A DNA stretch of 64,000 nucleotides, taken from NCBI RefSeq assembly GCF_002409645.1, contig NZ_DHNR01000019.1:242429-306428 (forward strand). Reading direction: 5' to 3'. Source of the DNA: Acetobacter sp. UBA5411. Its GTDB lineage: Bacteria; Pseudomonadota; Alphaproteobacteria; Acetobacterales; Acetobacteraceae. Numbering within the stretch: position 1 is the first letter of the stretch; the number at the start of each line of letters is the position of its first letter. The position numbers and the translations under genes are program-made. The notes beneath the pieces are model-generated. The model had not been told where the DNA came from. It did not search any database and saw only the letters and a program-made list of their open reading frames with translations. Positions 44,814 through 53,611 of the stretch are shown here, one piece after another.

Positions 44814-45968
44814 CTATTCTGTCGAACCGGCCAATGGTCCCAGCGCAGCCTGCACGCCAAATTCTCCCGGCATCGAGCCGTAAGGGAAAAGCACATTGAC
44901 GTGGCCCATCTTGCGACCGGGCCTGGCTTCCCGTTTGCCGTAAAGGTGCGGGATCAAACCCTGTGTCGCGACGATTTCAGGCCACAAGGCCATGTCGTCC
45001 GGCCCCACAAGATTTTTCATGACCGCATCTGAGTGACGTACAGGCTCCGGCAAAGGCAGCCCGGTCACGGCACGCACATGCATCTCGAACTGGTCGCAAG
45101 GACAGGCATCCATCGTCCAGTGGCCGGAATTATGGGGGCGCGGAGCAATCTCGTTGACGAGCAGTTCGCCCTTGCGGCCGACAAACATCTCGACGCCCAG
45201 AATACCGATCAGATCCAGACCTTCCGCAATACGGCAGGCGATCCTGCTGGCTTCGGCTGCCATTTCCTCGCTGATACGGGCAGGAGCGAGACTGATATCC
45301 AGAATGCCGGAGACATGCCGGTTCTCAGTCGCAGGGAACGTGCGGATGGTCCCATCCACACCACGGGCCACCATGACGCTGATTTCCATGGCGAAATCAA
45401 CCATCCCTTCCGCCACAAGTGGTTTGGGGGAAAGAGTGGCCAGCGCCTCATCCAACTGTTCGGCATTATGGACGCGGAACTGGCCCTTGCCGTCGTAGCC
45501 CATGCGGGTCGTTTTCAGGATGAAGGGATAACCTACCGTTTCAGCGGCTTCCGCGAGGTTTTCCTTATCCGTGACAATTTTCCAGGGCGCGACCGGAATG
45601 TCGATGGAACCAAGAAATGTCTTTTCCTGCTCACGATCCTGACTGATCCGCAGGATATTGCCGGAAGGGCGCACCGGGCGCAGGTCCGACATCAGATCAA
45701 GGCCATTTGCAGACACATTCTCAAACTCGAATGTGATGACATCAACGGCTTCGGCAAAACGTTTCAGAACGTCGGGATCATTGAAAGAGCCGATGGTGGC
45801 TCCGTGCGAGACCTGTAGCCCCGGTTCATCTTCGTGCTGCGCGAGAATATGGGAGCGGAAGCCGAGACGGGCGGCAGCCATGGCGGACATACGGCCCAAT
45901 TGGCCGCCACCCACAATACCAAGAACCGAATTGGGCGGTAGAAAATCGTTCTTACTGTTCGGGTTCAT
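44814..45968 (-). CDS. purK: 5-(carboxyamino)imidazole ribonucleotide synthase
   Basis: 384 aa from MNPNSKNDFLPP at 45968; an upstream extension of the frame lies inside purE. ATP-grasp enzyme that carboxylates AIR with bicarbonate and ATP to N5-CAIR. The N-terminal VLGIVGGGQLGRMSAMAAARLGF, central FILKTTRMGYDGKGQFRV and the C-terminal NEIAPRPHNSGHWTMDAC are family signatures. It overlaps purE by 17 nt, so the two are co-translated. Confidence 0.95.
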   Translation of the reverse strand: MNPNSKNDFLPPNSVLGIVGGGQLGRMSAMAAARLGFRSHILAQHEDEPGLQVSHGATIGSFNDPDVLKRFAEAVDVITFEFENVSANGLDLMSDLRPVRPSGNILRISQDREQEKTFLGSIDIPVAPWKIVTDKENLAEAAETVGYPFILKTTRMGYDGKGQFRVHNAEQLDEALATLSPKPLVAEGMVDFAMEISVMVARGVDGTIRTFPATENRHVSGILDISLAPARISEEMAAEASRIACRIAEGLDLIGILGVEMFVGRKGELLVNEIAPRPHNSGHWTMDACPCDQFEMHVRAVTGLPLPEPVRHSDAVMKNLVGPDDMALWPEIVATQGLIPHLYGKREARPGRKMGHVNVLFPYGSMPGEFGVQAALGPLAGSTE

Positions 45969-46494
45969 CGCGTACCGAGGCAGTCTGGAGTGCGCGCCAT
46001 GTATCGAGCCGGGCTGCAAGGTCTGCATCCGAGATGGCGAGAATGGAGGAGGCGAGCAGGGCGGCATTGATAGCGCCCGCCTTGCCGATCGCCAGCGTGC
46101 CGACCGGTATGCCGCCGGGCATCTGGACGATGGAGAGCAGGCTGTCCATGCCCTTCAGCGCCTTGGACTCAACAGGCACGCCCAGAACGGGCAGTCGTGT
46201 CCATGCCGCGCACATGCCGGGCAGATGGGCCGCGCCGCCCGCTCCAGCGATGATGACTGACAGGCCCCGGTCAGTGGCCGTGCGGGCATACTCCGCCAGA
46301 CGGTCAGGAGTGCGGTGCGCCGAGACAATCTTCGTCTCATAAGGGACTTCCAGCGCGTCCAGAGTCAGCGTGGCGTGCTGCATGGTTTCCCAGTCGGACT
46401 GGCTTCCCATGATGATTCCGACACGTGGCGCCTCGGATTCCTGTTTCACAGCATCATCCGCTGCCGCTTCAGGCTGGTTTTCAATATTATCCAT
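45952..46494 (-). CDS. purE: N5-carboxyaminoimidazole ribonucleotide mutase
   Basis: 180 aa. Moves the carboxyl group of N5-CAIR to give CAIR in purine synthesis. Class I PurE signature VGIIMGSQSDWETM, SAHRTPDRL, AGAGGAAHLPGM and the C-terminal PGGIPVGTLAIGKAGA. The first ~22 residues are an acidic, non-conserved extension (MDNIENQPEAAADDAVKQE). First gene of the purE-purK pair. Confidence 0.95.
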   Translation of the reverse strand: MDNIENQPEAAADDAVKQESEAPRVGIIMGSQSDWETMQHATLTLDALEVPYETKIVSAHRTPDRLAEYARTATDRGLSVIIAGAGGAAHLPGMCAAWTRLPVLGVPVESKALKGMDSLLSIVQMPGGIPVGTLAIGKAGAINAALLASSILAISDADLAARLDTWRALQTASVRDEPEQ

Positions 46495-46532
46495 GATCTC
46501 TCAAATCTCGGAACCTGATCAGACCATTGCGG

Positions 46533-46733
46533 TTATGCAATATTGTCCGGAATAAGATGACTCTCGATCCACGCAATTTCATCCTTAAGGAGGAGTTTGC
46601 GTTTCTTCAGCCTCTGAAGCTGGAGATGATCCATCGGTTCATGAACCAGACGGTCAATGACCGTATCCAGATCACGATGTTCGCTTCGCAGCTCATGAAG
46701 CCTGCGCAGCATACTTTCCCGATCACTCAGCAT
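46533..46733 (-). CDS. DUF465/YdcH family small protein
   Basis: 66 aa, highly charged, with two predicted helices and the family pattern LHELRSEHRDLDTVIDRLV...LQRLKKRKLLLKDEIAWIES. YdcH-type proteins are small coiled coils of unknown function. It lies 38 nt upstream of purE on the same strand. A divergent paralogue starts at 46990. Confidence 0.83.
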   Translation of the reverse strand: MLSDRESMLRRLHELRSEHRDLDTVIDRLVHEPMDHLQLQRLKKRKLLLKDEIAWIESHLIPDNIA

Positions 46734-46989
46734 CGCACCTCCGGCATTCTCGTCCAGTGATATTCACCACGAACAGCTGCTTTACACATCCGTGAGACCA
46801 TCAGCCCTGATCTTTGTCACGTTAAGCCAACGGATTGTCTTGCACCAGTGCCCAGAATCTTCTCCGGAAGGAAGAAAGTGCGGCGGGGTAGAAAATAAAC
46901 CGTGAAACATGAGCAATTTTTCATGTCAGATTGGTGACAGACAGCGCTAGCATCAGGCTGTTGCAACTATCCAATCGGAGAGTGAAACA

Positions 46990-47160
46990 ATGAGCAAGCA
47001 GTCACGCCTCGAAAGCCTCAGCCGCCGCCATTCCGTCCTCGATGCGAAAGTCCATGATGAAGGGCATCGCCCCATGCCGGATCAGCATGTTCTGATGCGC
47101 CTCAAACTGCAGAAACTCACGCTTAAGGAAGAGATGGATCGGGTCAGGGCAACGTCCTGA
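46990..47160 (+). CDS. Short DUF465/YdcH-like protein
   Basis: 56 aa, too short for a 60-aa cut-off. It reads MSKQSRLESLSRRHSVLDAK and ends with MRLKLQKLTLKEEMDRVRATS. The layout (helix, VL-D-K-DEG turn, basic LKLQKLTLKEEM helix) matches YdcH/DUF465 proteins. A GGAGAG ribosome-binding site sits eight nt upstream. It is divergent from the 66-aa paralogue, and a terminator hairpin follows. Confidence 0.78.
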   Translation: MSKQSRLESLSRRHSVLDAKVHDEGHRPMPDQHVLMRLKLQKLTLKEEMDRVRATS

Positions 47161-47191
47161 GGGAGCGCCTCCTGACTGGCTGCGTCTGTCT

Positions 47192-47219
47192 GGCTGCGTC
47201 TGTAACGACAGGCGCAGCC
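47192..47219. terminator. Terminator hairpin between the small DUF465 gene and trcR
   Basis: 12-bp stem (GGCTGCGTCTGT / ACAGGCGCAGCC, one G-U) with an AACG tetraloop. The left arm is part of a tandem 14-bp duplication (47176-47189 and 47190-47203), so an alternative pairing exists. It lies between two convergent stops. Confidence 0.6.
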
Positions 47220-47229
47220 TCGATTACTC

Positions 47230-47805
47230 TCAGTCTTCGTTTTCGATCGGCATGGGCTGCGGCACTTCCTGCCCTTCGCGCGTCAGACGCTCATTCGCAG
47301 CGGCGACGGCAGCGTTGAGATCCATCTGACTGCACAGGCCCAGCGTCACCGGATCACGTGGCTTGATGTTCTGGCTGTTCCAATGCTGACGATCACGAAC
47401 CTTGGCAATCGTGTCCTTGGTTGTGCCGAGCAGCTTGGCGATCTGCTGATCCTGAATCTGCGGGAAATTGCGCAGCACGAACGCAATACCGTCCGGACGG
47501 TCATTACGACGCGCGACCGGGGTGTAGCGAGCGCCTTTGGCGCGGCGTTTCACCTGATTAACCGTTGAAAGAATTTTCAGTTTTGCATTGGGGTCAGCTT
47601 CGCACCGGCTGATTTCTTCCGCAGTGACCTGACGGTTGGCGACCGGATCATATCCCACAATTCCCTGAGCGACTTCGCCGTCAGCGATCGCCTGTACTTC
47701 CAGCGGGTGCATGCCGCAGAATTCAGCGACCTGCGTGAAGGTCAGGGCAGTCTTTTCGATCAGCCAGACGGCTGTCGCTTTGGGCATAAGAGGAAGCGTG
47801 CTCAT
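47230..47805 (-). CDS. trcR: DUF1013 family protein, TrcR-like cell-cycle regulator
   Basis: 191 aa. Conserved alphaproteobacterial protein (PFAM DUF1013) with helical segments ATAVWLIEKTALTFTQVAEFCGMHPLEVQAIADGE and a second HTH-like region IAFVLRNFPQIQDQQIAKLLGTTKDTIAKV. In Rhodobacter/Caulobacter relatives it is reported as an RNA-polymerase-associated cell-cycle transcriptional regulator (TrcR). The 198-nt upstream region before the rpmE terminator holds no gene. Function in this organism is inferred from the family. Confidence 0.85.
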   Translation of the reverse strand: MSTLPLMPKATAVWLIEKTALTFTQVAEFCGMHPLEVQAIADGEVAQGIVGYDPVANRQVTAEEISRCEADPNAKLKILSTVNQVKRRAKGARYTPVARRNDRPDGIAFVLRNFPQIQDQQIAKLLGTTKDTIAKVRDRQHWNSQNIKPRDPVTLGLCSQMDLNAAVAAANERLTREGQEVPQPMPIENED

Positions 47806-48003
47806 CGTCGATCCTGTTGCTGCGTGGTTTCTTGGCGCTCACGCAGGCACCGGGATCGGTTTTTACGGGCAAGGCCTTCGTCGGGCCCGTCCCAGCGTGC
47901 CTGCCGGCGCGCGGTTATGTACGGTAATGGCCGCCGCTTGCGATGGGGTCAAGCGAAAATCGTAAGTCTGGACAAACGGAAAGGTATCGCAGGACAGCAG
48001 GTC

Positions 48004-48045
48004 GAAAAAGAAAAACCCTGCGACCGGGTTACGGTGCAGGGTTTT
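48004..48045 (-). terminator. Intrinsic terminator of rpmE
   Basis: On the minus strand AACCCTGC pairs with GCAGGGTT around a 14-nt loop and is followed by TTTCTTTTTC. Forty-eight nt after the rpmE stop. Confidence 0.8.
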
Positions 48046-48093
48046 CCTGGCTCATCCCTGAAAGGAATTGTTCTTTTCAGGAAGATCCTTTTC

Positions 48094-48321
48094 TCAGGAG
48101 CTGCGCTTGCCGATGCCAGCAAAACGCTTGTTGAACTTGGCCACCTGGCCTCCGCTGTCGATCATGCGCTGGACGCCAGTCCAGGCCGGATGAGACTTCG
48201 GGTCGATATCAAGACGCAGGGTGTCACCAGCGGAACCCATGCACGAATACGTCTTGTATTCGGTGCCGTCGGTCATGATGATGTTGACCTCGTGATAGTC
48301 GGGGTGAATATTCTGTTTCAT
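48094..48321 (-). CDS. rpmE: 50S ribosomal protein L31
   Basis: 75 aa from MKQNIHPDYHEVNIIMTDGT at 48321; the longer open frame to 48375 is not family-like. Large-subunit protein at the intersubunit bridge. It has a single Cys (TYSCMG) and no CxxC pair, so it is the zinc-independent type. Later signature SHPAWTG. Terminated by the hairpin at 48004-48045. Confidence 0.95.
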   Translation of the reverse strand: MKQNIHPDYHEVNIIMTDGTEYKTYSCMGSAGDTLRLDIDPKSHPAWTGVQRMIDSGGQVAKFNKRFAGIGKRSS

Positions 48322-48601
48322 TTCAACGCTCTCTAAGGAAAAGTTCCCGATGCCGACCGGGAATGGATCGCGCACGTATAGGCGGATCGCGCAGGTATGG
48401 CAACGAATAAAGCGGAGAAAATGGCAATTTCCCGCACCTGAGTGGGTGACTACTCATCAGAAAATCGTTTGATGGATTTTTTACTTGCTGTGGCAGAAAA
48501 GACAGCTTGTTCGCCCATTTGTTGCCATAAGGTTAATCTATTGTTGTAAATCAGAGTAGGCAGTCGGTAAGACTGGTCTACATCATTTCTTAGAGGATCT
48601 C

Positions 48602-49066
48602 ATGGCAGACAAGAAACTTGCTGTGCATACCCCGGGTTGGGTCAATGACTTCAAAGCCTTCATCATGCGCGGCAATGTCGTTGATATGGCCGTCGGTGTC
48701 ATCATCGGTGCAGCTTTTACGGCAATTGTGAACAGTCTGGTTAAGGACGTGTTCAACCCGGTGCTTGGGCTGGCTACAGGCGGTATCGATTTCAGCAATC
48801 TGTTCGTGACGCTTAAAGGTCCCGTCGAGCCGACGCTTGATGCAGCCCAGAAAGCCGGTGCGGTCACCCTTAACTATGGTGTTTTCATTAACGCCGTTAT
48901 CCAGTTCCTGATCGTCGCCATTGTCATCTTCTGGATGGTGCGTCTGCTGTCCAAGCTGCACACAAAGCAGGCTGCAGAACCGGTTGCACCGCCGCCGCCG
49001 ACGAAGAGCGAAGTGCTGCTTCAGGAGATTCGCGACGCGCTTGTCCATCAGCAGCCACACGGCTGA
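48602..49066 (+). CDS. mscL: Large-conductance mechanosensitive channel
   Basis: 154 aa. Homopentameric emergency-release channel. N-terminal amphipathic helix, TM1 with the pore constriction FIMRGNVVDMAVGVIIGAAFTAIVNSLV, a periplasmic loop, TM2 FINAVIQFLIVAIVIFWMV and a cytoplasmic helix after a Pro-rich linker (APPPPTKSEVLLQEIRDAL). All family hallmarks and length are normal. A strong terminator follows. Confidence 0.96.
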   Translation: MADKKLAVHTPGWVNDFKAFIMRGNVVDMAVGVIIGAAFTAIVNSLVKDVFNPVLGLATGGIDFSNLFVTLKGPVEPTLDAAQKAGAVTLNYGVFINAVIQFLIVAIVIFWMVRLLSKLHTKQAAEPVAPPPPTKSEVLLQEIRDALVHQQPHG

Positions 49067-49094
49067 TACAGTTCTTCCGTGTGAAACTGCAGAA

Positions 49095-49121
49095 AAGAGG
49101 AGCTTCGGCTCCTCTTTTTTT
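49095..49121 (+). terminator. Intrinsic terminator of mscL
   Basis: Perfect 8-bp stem (AGAGGAGC / GCTCCTCT) with a UUCG tetraloop and seven T after it. Confidence 0.93.
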
Positions 49122-49225
49122 ATCTGCGGCTGCGATGTCGGACGAAGTTGTTTTGCTCTCAACAGGATCGGACTGTTATGCAGGACAGCGTTTCATGAAA
49201 ATGCTTTGAAAAATGGAAAAATTTT

Positions 49226-49732
49226 ATGATCTCCGAAGAACAGGAAGTGCGCCCTGTCGAACAGACAGACCCGGAGCGCGATGCATCACCGCATCCCGCA
49301 GAAAAAGATCAGGGCAAACGGGTTCGTTCAAAGATTTCAGGCTCTTTAAAGAAAATTGCGGATGTCAGAGGAAATGCTGTCTGGTTCAGGAATAAAACCC
49401 TGTCCCTGAAAGAAGCTGCGATCATCAGAAAATATTGGCCTTACATTGAAGGGGCAATATCAAAGATTGCCGGCTCTGCTGCCTTTGAAATCATCGCGGA
49501 TGAATTGATCATTGTCAGGGTAGCCAATATTGTTATCGATCATCTGCCCCTGCATATGCGGCTTATTCTGCGAAAAACAGGCATGGACCGGCTTCTTGTC
49601 GCGGCACTGTCCAAAATCAAGAAACAGATCATTCAGAAAATTTCCGTCCTGCGAGCAGAAAAGTTGGCAAGAGAGGGGAAACCGACTGTGGAAACACACA
49701 TGGATAGCGACAGGGGCAAAAACGAACACTAG
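49226..49732 (+). CDS. Hypothetical protein, 168 aa
   Basis: Not recognised. Polar, charged N terminus (about 35 residues), a middle with helical segments (GAISKIAGSAAFEIIADELIIVRVANIVIDHL) and a Lys-rich C terminus (ALSKIKKQIIQKISVLRAEKLA). No signal peptide or convincing transmembrane helix. Weak ribosome-binding site; a perfect terminator follows, supporting an independent transcript. It might be lineage-specific. Confidence 0.55.
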   Translation: MISEEQEVRPVEQTDPERDASPHPAEKDQGKRVRSKISGSLKKIADVRGNAVWFRNKTLSLKEAAIIRKYWPYIEGAISKIAGSAAFEIIADELIIVRVANIVIDHLPLHMRLILRKTGMDRLLVAALSKIKKQIIQKISVLRAEKLAREGKPTVETHMDSDRGKNEH

Positions 49733-49766
49733 CTGTTTCTGAAACGGATAAATAAACAGCTTTCTT
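49731..49766 (+). terminator. Intrinsic terminator of the 168-aa gene
   Basis: Perfect 8-bp stem AGCTGTTT / AAACAGCT with a 15-nt loop, then TTCTT. It begins at the stop codon. Confidence 0.75.
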
Positions 49767-49872
49767 ATGCCTCTGTGTCACTGAAGCAATAAGTGATGAT
49801 ACTACAAGTAATTTTCAGAAAGCCGGTTTTTCGGTGATTTTGTTTTTAGTCATCCTTCTCTGAAATAGCCGT

Positions 49873-50616
49873 TTATCCGGGCAGAAAATACAGGATCAGC
49901 GGCACAATAATCGCCGTTACCAGCCCGTTCAGACCAATCCCCAGAGCCGCAAACGCAGCCCCCACAGGATCACGTTGCGCCACCTGAGCCGCTGCAATGC
50001 CGCTGCCTGCGATACCAGCCGCCAGTCCATGCGCGCGCCAGTCTGTAATCCCCAGCCGTCGCAGGGTTGTCTCGCCAATCATGGCCGCGATGATCCCGCC
50101 CAGAATGGCGAAGGCCGCCGTCAGCGCCGGAATGCCGCCAATCTGCGTGGTGATGGCAATGGCGATCGGGGTCGTTACGGCTTTCGGAGCCATGGACAGG
50201 GCGACATCATGTGAGCCACCTAACAGCAGAACAAGTAACACACCGCTGACCACGGATGTGATCGACCCAGCCAGCAGCGCAAGTGTCATGGCGGGCAGAC
50301 TGCGGGTGACGAGACGAATGGAATCAGCCAGCGGAATAGCCAGCGCCACGGTGGCAGGTCCAAGCAGAAAGTTGATGATCTTCACCGACTGAAAATACGT
50401 GCCGTAGGGCGTTTCCGTAATCAGAAGTCCCAGCGCGACGAAAGCGATCGCAAACAGCACGGGATTGGCCCACGGCGCACGACCAAGCCGGATCTGTAGC
50501 CTTACGCCCAGCGCGAAGACCGCAAGTGTTACGCTCAGCCAGAACAGGGTTTCCATGTTCGGCTCAGGCAGAAAACGCGCATAAATCTGATGGAGCGTGT
50601 GAGAAAGGGACTGCAT
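49873..50616 (-). CDS. lrgB: LrgB/CidB family membrane protein
   Basis: 247 aa with about seven hydrophobic helices. The conserved block MAPKAVTTPIAIAITTQIGGIPALTA and the C-terminal HGLAAGIAGSGIAAAQVAQRDP identify the LrgB family, the larger partner of LrgA-type holin-like proteins; related plastid and bacterial proteins transport glycolate/pyruvate. An alternative start at Met21 would shorten the cytoplasmic N terminus. Two nt downstream of lrgA. Confidence 0.91.
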   Translation of the reverse strand: MQSLSHTLHQIYARFLPEPNMETLFWLSVTLAVFALGVRLQIRLGRAPWANPVLFAIAFVALGLLITETPYGTYFQSVKIINFLLGPATVALAIPLADSIRLVTRSLPAMTLALLAGSITSVVSGVLLVLLLGGSHDVALSMAPKAVTTPIAIAITTQIGGIPALTAAFAILGGIIAAMIGETTLRRLGITDWRAHGLAAGIAGSGIAAAQVAQRDPVGAAFAALGIGLNGLVTAIIVPLILYFLPG

Positions 50617-50618
50617 TG

Positions 50619-51032
50619 TCAGAGCACCTGTCCACCAGTGTCGGGAATACGCTCGGGCGAGGGACGATCACGGGTCGCCTTGTGCATCACGAACGCTGTC
50701 ACCATCAGTCCGAGAAGTGTCGAGCCGAACAGCGCCACAGCAATCGGCAGACCATTGGCGAGCAGCACCGGCATCTGCGTGACCAGTCCCACTCCAGCCG
50801 GGACGAACAGCAGTCCGAGGCAGGCGATCAGACTGCGGGACAGCGAGGACAGGGCTGGACTGTCAAAGGAAGAGGCAGGCTTGTCCGTACGTGTCCGGCT
50901 GCGTTTCCAGAGCAGGGCAGCGGCCAGCAGGAACATGCCGATCACCGGACCGGGAACCGGGAGATGCAGAACCGTCTGCAAAGCAGACCCGACAAGCTGG
51001 AACAGAATCAGAATAAGGAAAGCTTCCGGCAT
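50619..51032 (-). CDS. lrgA: LrgA/CidA family membrane protein
   Basis: 137 aa with four hydrophobic helices, family segment LQTVLHLPVPGPVIGMFLLAAALLW and SLIACLGLLFVPAGVGLVTQM. Holin-like protein forming a pair with LrgB. In other bacteria such pairs export or import short organic acids or control lysis. Placed right after the glyoxylate genes, glycolate/pyruvate-type transport is a reasonable guess. C-terminal tail polar. Confidence 0.9.
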   Translation of the reverse strand: MPEAFLILILFQLVGSALQTVLHLPVPGPVIGMFLLAAALLWKRSRTRTDKPASSFDSPALSSLSRSLIACLGLLFVPAGVGLVTQMPVLLANGLPIAVALFGSTLLGLMVTAFVMHKATRDRPSPERIPDTGGQVL

Positions 51033-51186
51033 GGCTTTTCTTCTTTTTGGAGGCGCAGCAAACGCCCGAACCGAAAAAGAGAGGGCCGGGTGTCGTGCTC
51101 CCCGATTTGTAAAGGGTTGCGAACCTGAATGTTGCCCGCAACCGGATCACTGGCAAACCACATTTATGCGTGCCCGACTAACGGGA

Positions 51187-51222
51187 AGGCGTTCCGACCC
51201 CCGGGAACTGGTCGGAACGCCT
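51187..51222. terminator. Terminator-type stem-loop after glcB
   Basis: Perfect 13-bp stem (AGGCGTTCCGACC / GGTCGGAACGCCT) with a 10-nt loop, 35 nt after the glcB stop. It separates glcB from lrgA. No T-run. Confidence 0.6.
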
Positions 51223-51257
51223 CGCGCTGGTCGTCACATGGAAGAAATGGACCACCG

Positions 51258-53477
51258 TCAGTCGGCAGCGAACTCCATGTCTTCATGTGTGACACCTTCG
51301 ATGCGGTGGCGGCTTTTTGCCTCCCTGCGTCGTCTGTGAAGGATGCTTTCCGTGTAACCGTTCGGCTGACGCGCTCCGTCGAACACCAGTTCACGGGCCG
51401 CCATGAAGGCAGGGCCATCCTGATGGGTGGAGAGCGGAATATAACCGGCCTCGTCCTGATTCTGCTCGTCCACCATGCGCGCCATGCGGATGAGCGCGGC
51501 CTCGACCTGCGCTTCCGACACGACCCCATGCATCAGCCAGTTGGCGACATGCTGCGAGGAAATCCGCAGCGTGGCCCGGTCTTCCATCAGCCCGACATTG
51601 TTCAGGTCAGGCACTCTGGAACAGCCAACGCCCATATCCACCCAACGCACCACATAGCCGAGGATGCTCTGGAGATTGGTGTCGAGTTCGGCAGCGATTT
51701 CCTCTTCCGACCAGTGTGCGCCCTGAGCGAGGGGCAGGGAGAGCAGATCCTCCATCGGCAGCGGCGCGTGATATCTGAGCTCCTTCTGGACCTCCATCAC
51801 GTCGACCTCATGATAGTGCAGTGCGTGAAGAGTGGCTGCCGTAGGGGAGGGAATCCACGCCGTACTGGCGCCCGCCCGCATCTGCGCACCTTTCTGTTCC
51901 AGCATGTCGGCCATCCGGTCGGGGATCGCCCACATGCCTTTGCCGATCTGGCCATGACCACGCGGACCGATGCCTAGACCACATTCCAGCCCGATGGCGA
52001 CATTGCGCTGCTCGTAGGCCTTGATCCAAGGCTCCTTCTTCATGTCGCCTTTCCGCACAACGGCTCCGGCCTTCATGCAGGTGTGGATCTCATCGCCCGT
52101 GCGGTCGAGGAAGCCGGTGTTGATGAAGAACACGCGCTCGCGGGCCGCATTGATACACGCGGCAAGATTGCAGCTTGTGCGCCGCTCCTCGTCCATGATG
52201 CCCATCTTGAGTGTGTTGCGCGGCAGGGACAGGATCTCCTCGACCGAGGTGAAGATGGCGTCGGACAACGCGACTTCCTGCGAGCCGTGCATCTTCGGAC
52301 GAACGAGATAGATCGAGCCCATGCGGCTGTTGCGGACCGGGCTGTTACCGCGCAGATCATGCAGGGCGATAGCGGACAGGATGGCAGCGTCGATCACGCC
52401 TTCCGGGGTTTCGTTGCCTTCAGCGTCCAGCACCATGTCGGTGAACATGTGATGGCCAACAGTGCGGACCAGCATCAGGCTGCGACCGTGCAACGTCAGC
52501 GGCGCGCCGTCCGGTGCGGTGTAGGTGCGGTCCTGAGCCAGTGTGCGGTTCGTGACCTGACCATTGCGGGGAACCGCCGCCGTCAGCGTGCCGCGCATCA
52601 GGCCGAGCCAGTTGCGATAGACCAGAACCTTGTCCTGCGCGTCCACGGCGGCCACGCTGTCCTCGCAGTCCATGATGGTGCTCAGGGCGGCTTCGACAAT
52701 CACATCGGCGATGCCGGCCTTGTCCACACTGCCAATCGGAGAAGAGCGGTCGATCTTCAGTTCGATATGCAGACCACGATTGTTGAACAGCACAGCCCGA
52801 GGCTCTCCCGGCGCACCTGCGAAACCGGCGAACTGCGTCGGGTGCTTCAGCCCTGTCGTGCGGCCGCATTCGAGCTTCGCGTGCAACTCGCCATGATGTA
52901 CATAGTAGGACAACGTATCGGCATGGCTGCCGATGAGCAGCGGCACGGTTTCATCAAGGAACAGCTTGGCGCGACGGACGACAATGCGGCCTCGGAGCGG
53001 ATTGTATTCCGTGCCGCACTGGAAGGGCGGTGTCTGGGGCAGGGCGTCCGTTCCATAGAGCGCGTCATACAGGCTGCCCCAGCGCGCATTGGCGGCGTTC
53101 AGGGCGTAGCGGGCGTTGTTGACGGGCACTACGAGCTGCGGTCCGGCGATCCGACCGATCTCCGCGTCCACATTCTGGGTGGAAACCGTGAATTTCGGTG
53201 GCAGTTCCTCGACATATCCGATCTCTCGCATGAAGCGGGTGCGGAGATGCATGTCTGTGCCGCTGCTGCCAATCAGGAAGTTGTCGATTGCCTTCTGGAG
53301 CCGGTCGCGCTGCGCGAGCGCATAACGGACTTTAGGGGAGTATTCGGCGACAAGACCGGAAACGCCCGCCCAGAACGTCTCCGGCGAAACGCCGGTTTCC
53401 GGCAGAACTTCGGTGTTGACGAACGTATGAAGACCGCGATTGATGCTGATGCCTTCAATCTGGATATGCGTGGTCAT
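51258..53477 (-). CDS. glcB: Malate synthase G
   Basis: 739 aa, the size of the large G isoform. It condenses glyoxylate with acetyl-CoA to malate. Motifs: ILDCEDSVAAVDAQDK (Mg-binding, around the 270s), RNWLGLMRG, the CoA/glyoxylate block GSIYLVRPKMHG and, later, the general base region. Start MTTHIQIEGISINRG is unambiguous. Together with aceA it forms the glyoxylate shunt for growth on acetate or ethanol. A 10-bp inverted repeat (53493-53502/53544-53553) sits just upstream of the start. Confidence 0.96.
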   Translation of the reverse strand: MTTHIQIEGISINRGLHTFVNTEVLPETGVSPETFWAGVSGLVAEYSPKVRYALAQRDRLQKAIDNFLIGSSGTDMHLRTRFMREIGYVEELPPKFTVSTQNVDAEIGRIAGPQLVVPVNNARYALNAANARWGSLYDALYGTDALPQTPPFQCGTEYNPLRGRIVVRRAKLFLDETVPLLIGSHADTLSYYVHHGELHAKLECGRTTGLKHPTQFAGFAGAPGEPRAVLFNNRGLHIELKIDRSSPIGSVDKAGIADVIVEAALSTIMDCEDSVAAVDAQDKVLVYRNWLGLMRGTLTAAVPRNGQVTNRTLAQDRTYTAPDGAPLTLHGRSLMLVRTVGHHMFTDMVLDAEGNETPEGVIDAAILSAIALHDLRGNSPVRNSRMGSIYLVRPKMHGSQEVALSDAIFTSVEEILSLPRNTLKMGIMDEERRTSCNLAACINAARERVFFINTGFLDRTGDEIHTCMKAGAVVRKGDMKKEPWIKAYEQRNVAIGLECGLGIGPRGHGQIGKGMWAIPDRMADMLEQKGAQMRAGASTAWIPSPTAATLHALHYHEVDVMEVQKELRYHAPLPMEDLLSLPLAQGAHWSEEEIAAELDTNLQSILGYVVRWVDMGVGCSRVPDLNNVGLMEDRATLRISSQHVANWLMHGVVSEAQVEAALIRMARMVDEQNQDEAGYIPLSTHQDGPAFMAARELVFDGARQPNGYTESILHRRRREAKSRHRIEGVTHEDMEFAAD

Positions 53478-53573
53478 GGTCGTGTCTCCGGGTCCGTGAC
53501 GGCCTGCCGGCGGCGCCTTTCTGGATGTATAGGGGCCGGAAAACCGTCACGGATGCTTCGATAAAATGAGGAC

Positions 53574-53611
53574 CATCGTCCCGCCCGCCTCCGCAGTTGG
53601 ACGGGACGATG
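53574..53611. terminator. Stem-loop between aceA and glcB
   Basis: 10-bp perfect stem (CATCGTCCCG / CGGGACGATG) 37 nt after the aceA stop, with an 18-nt loop. On the minus strand TTTTATC comes about 12 nt later. It may terminate or attenuate transcription into glcB. Confidence 0.5.

Noticed and set aside
52083..53564. 493-aa + strand ORF opposite glcB
   Set aside because: A long shadow ORF caused by high G+C; glcB on the other strand is certain.
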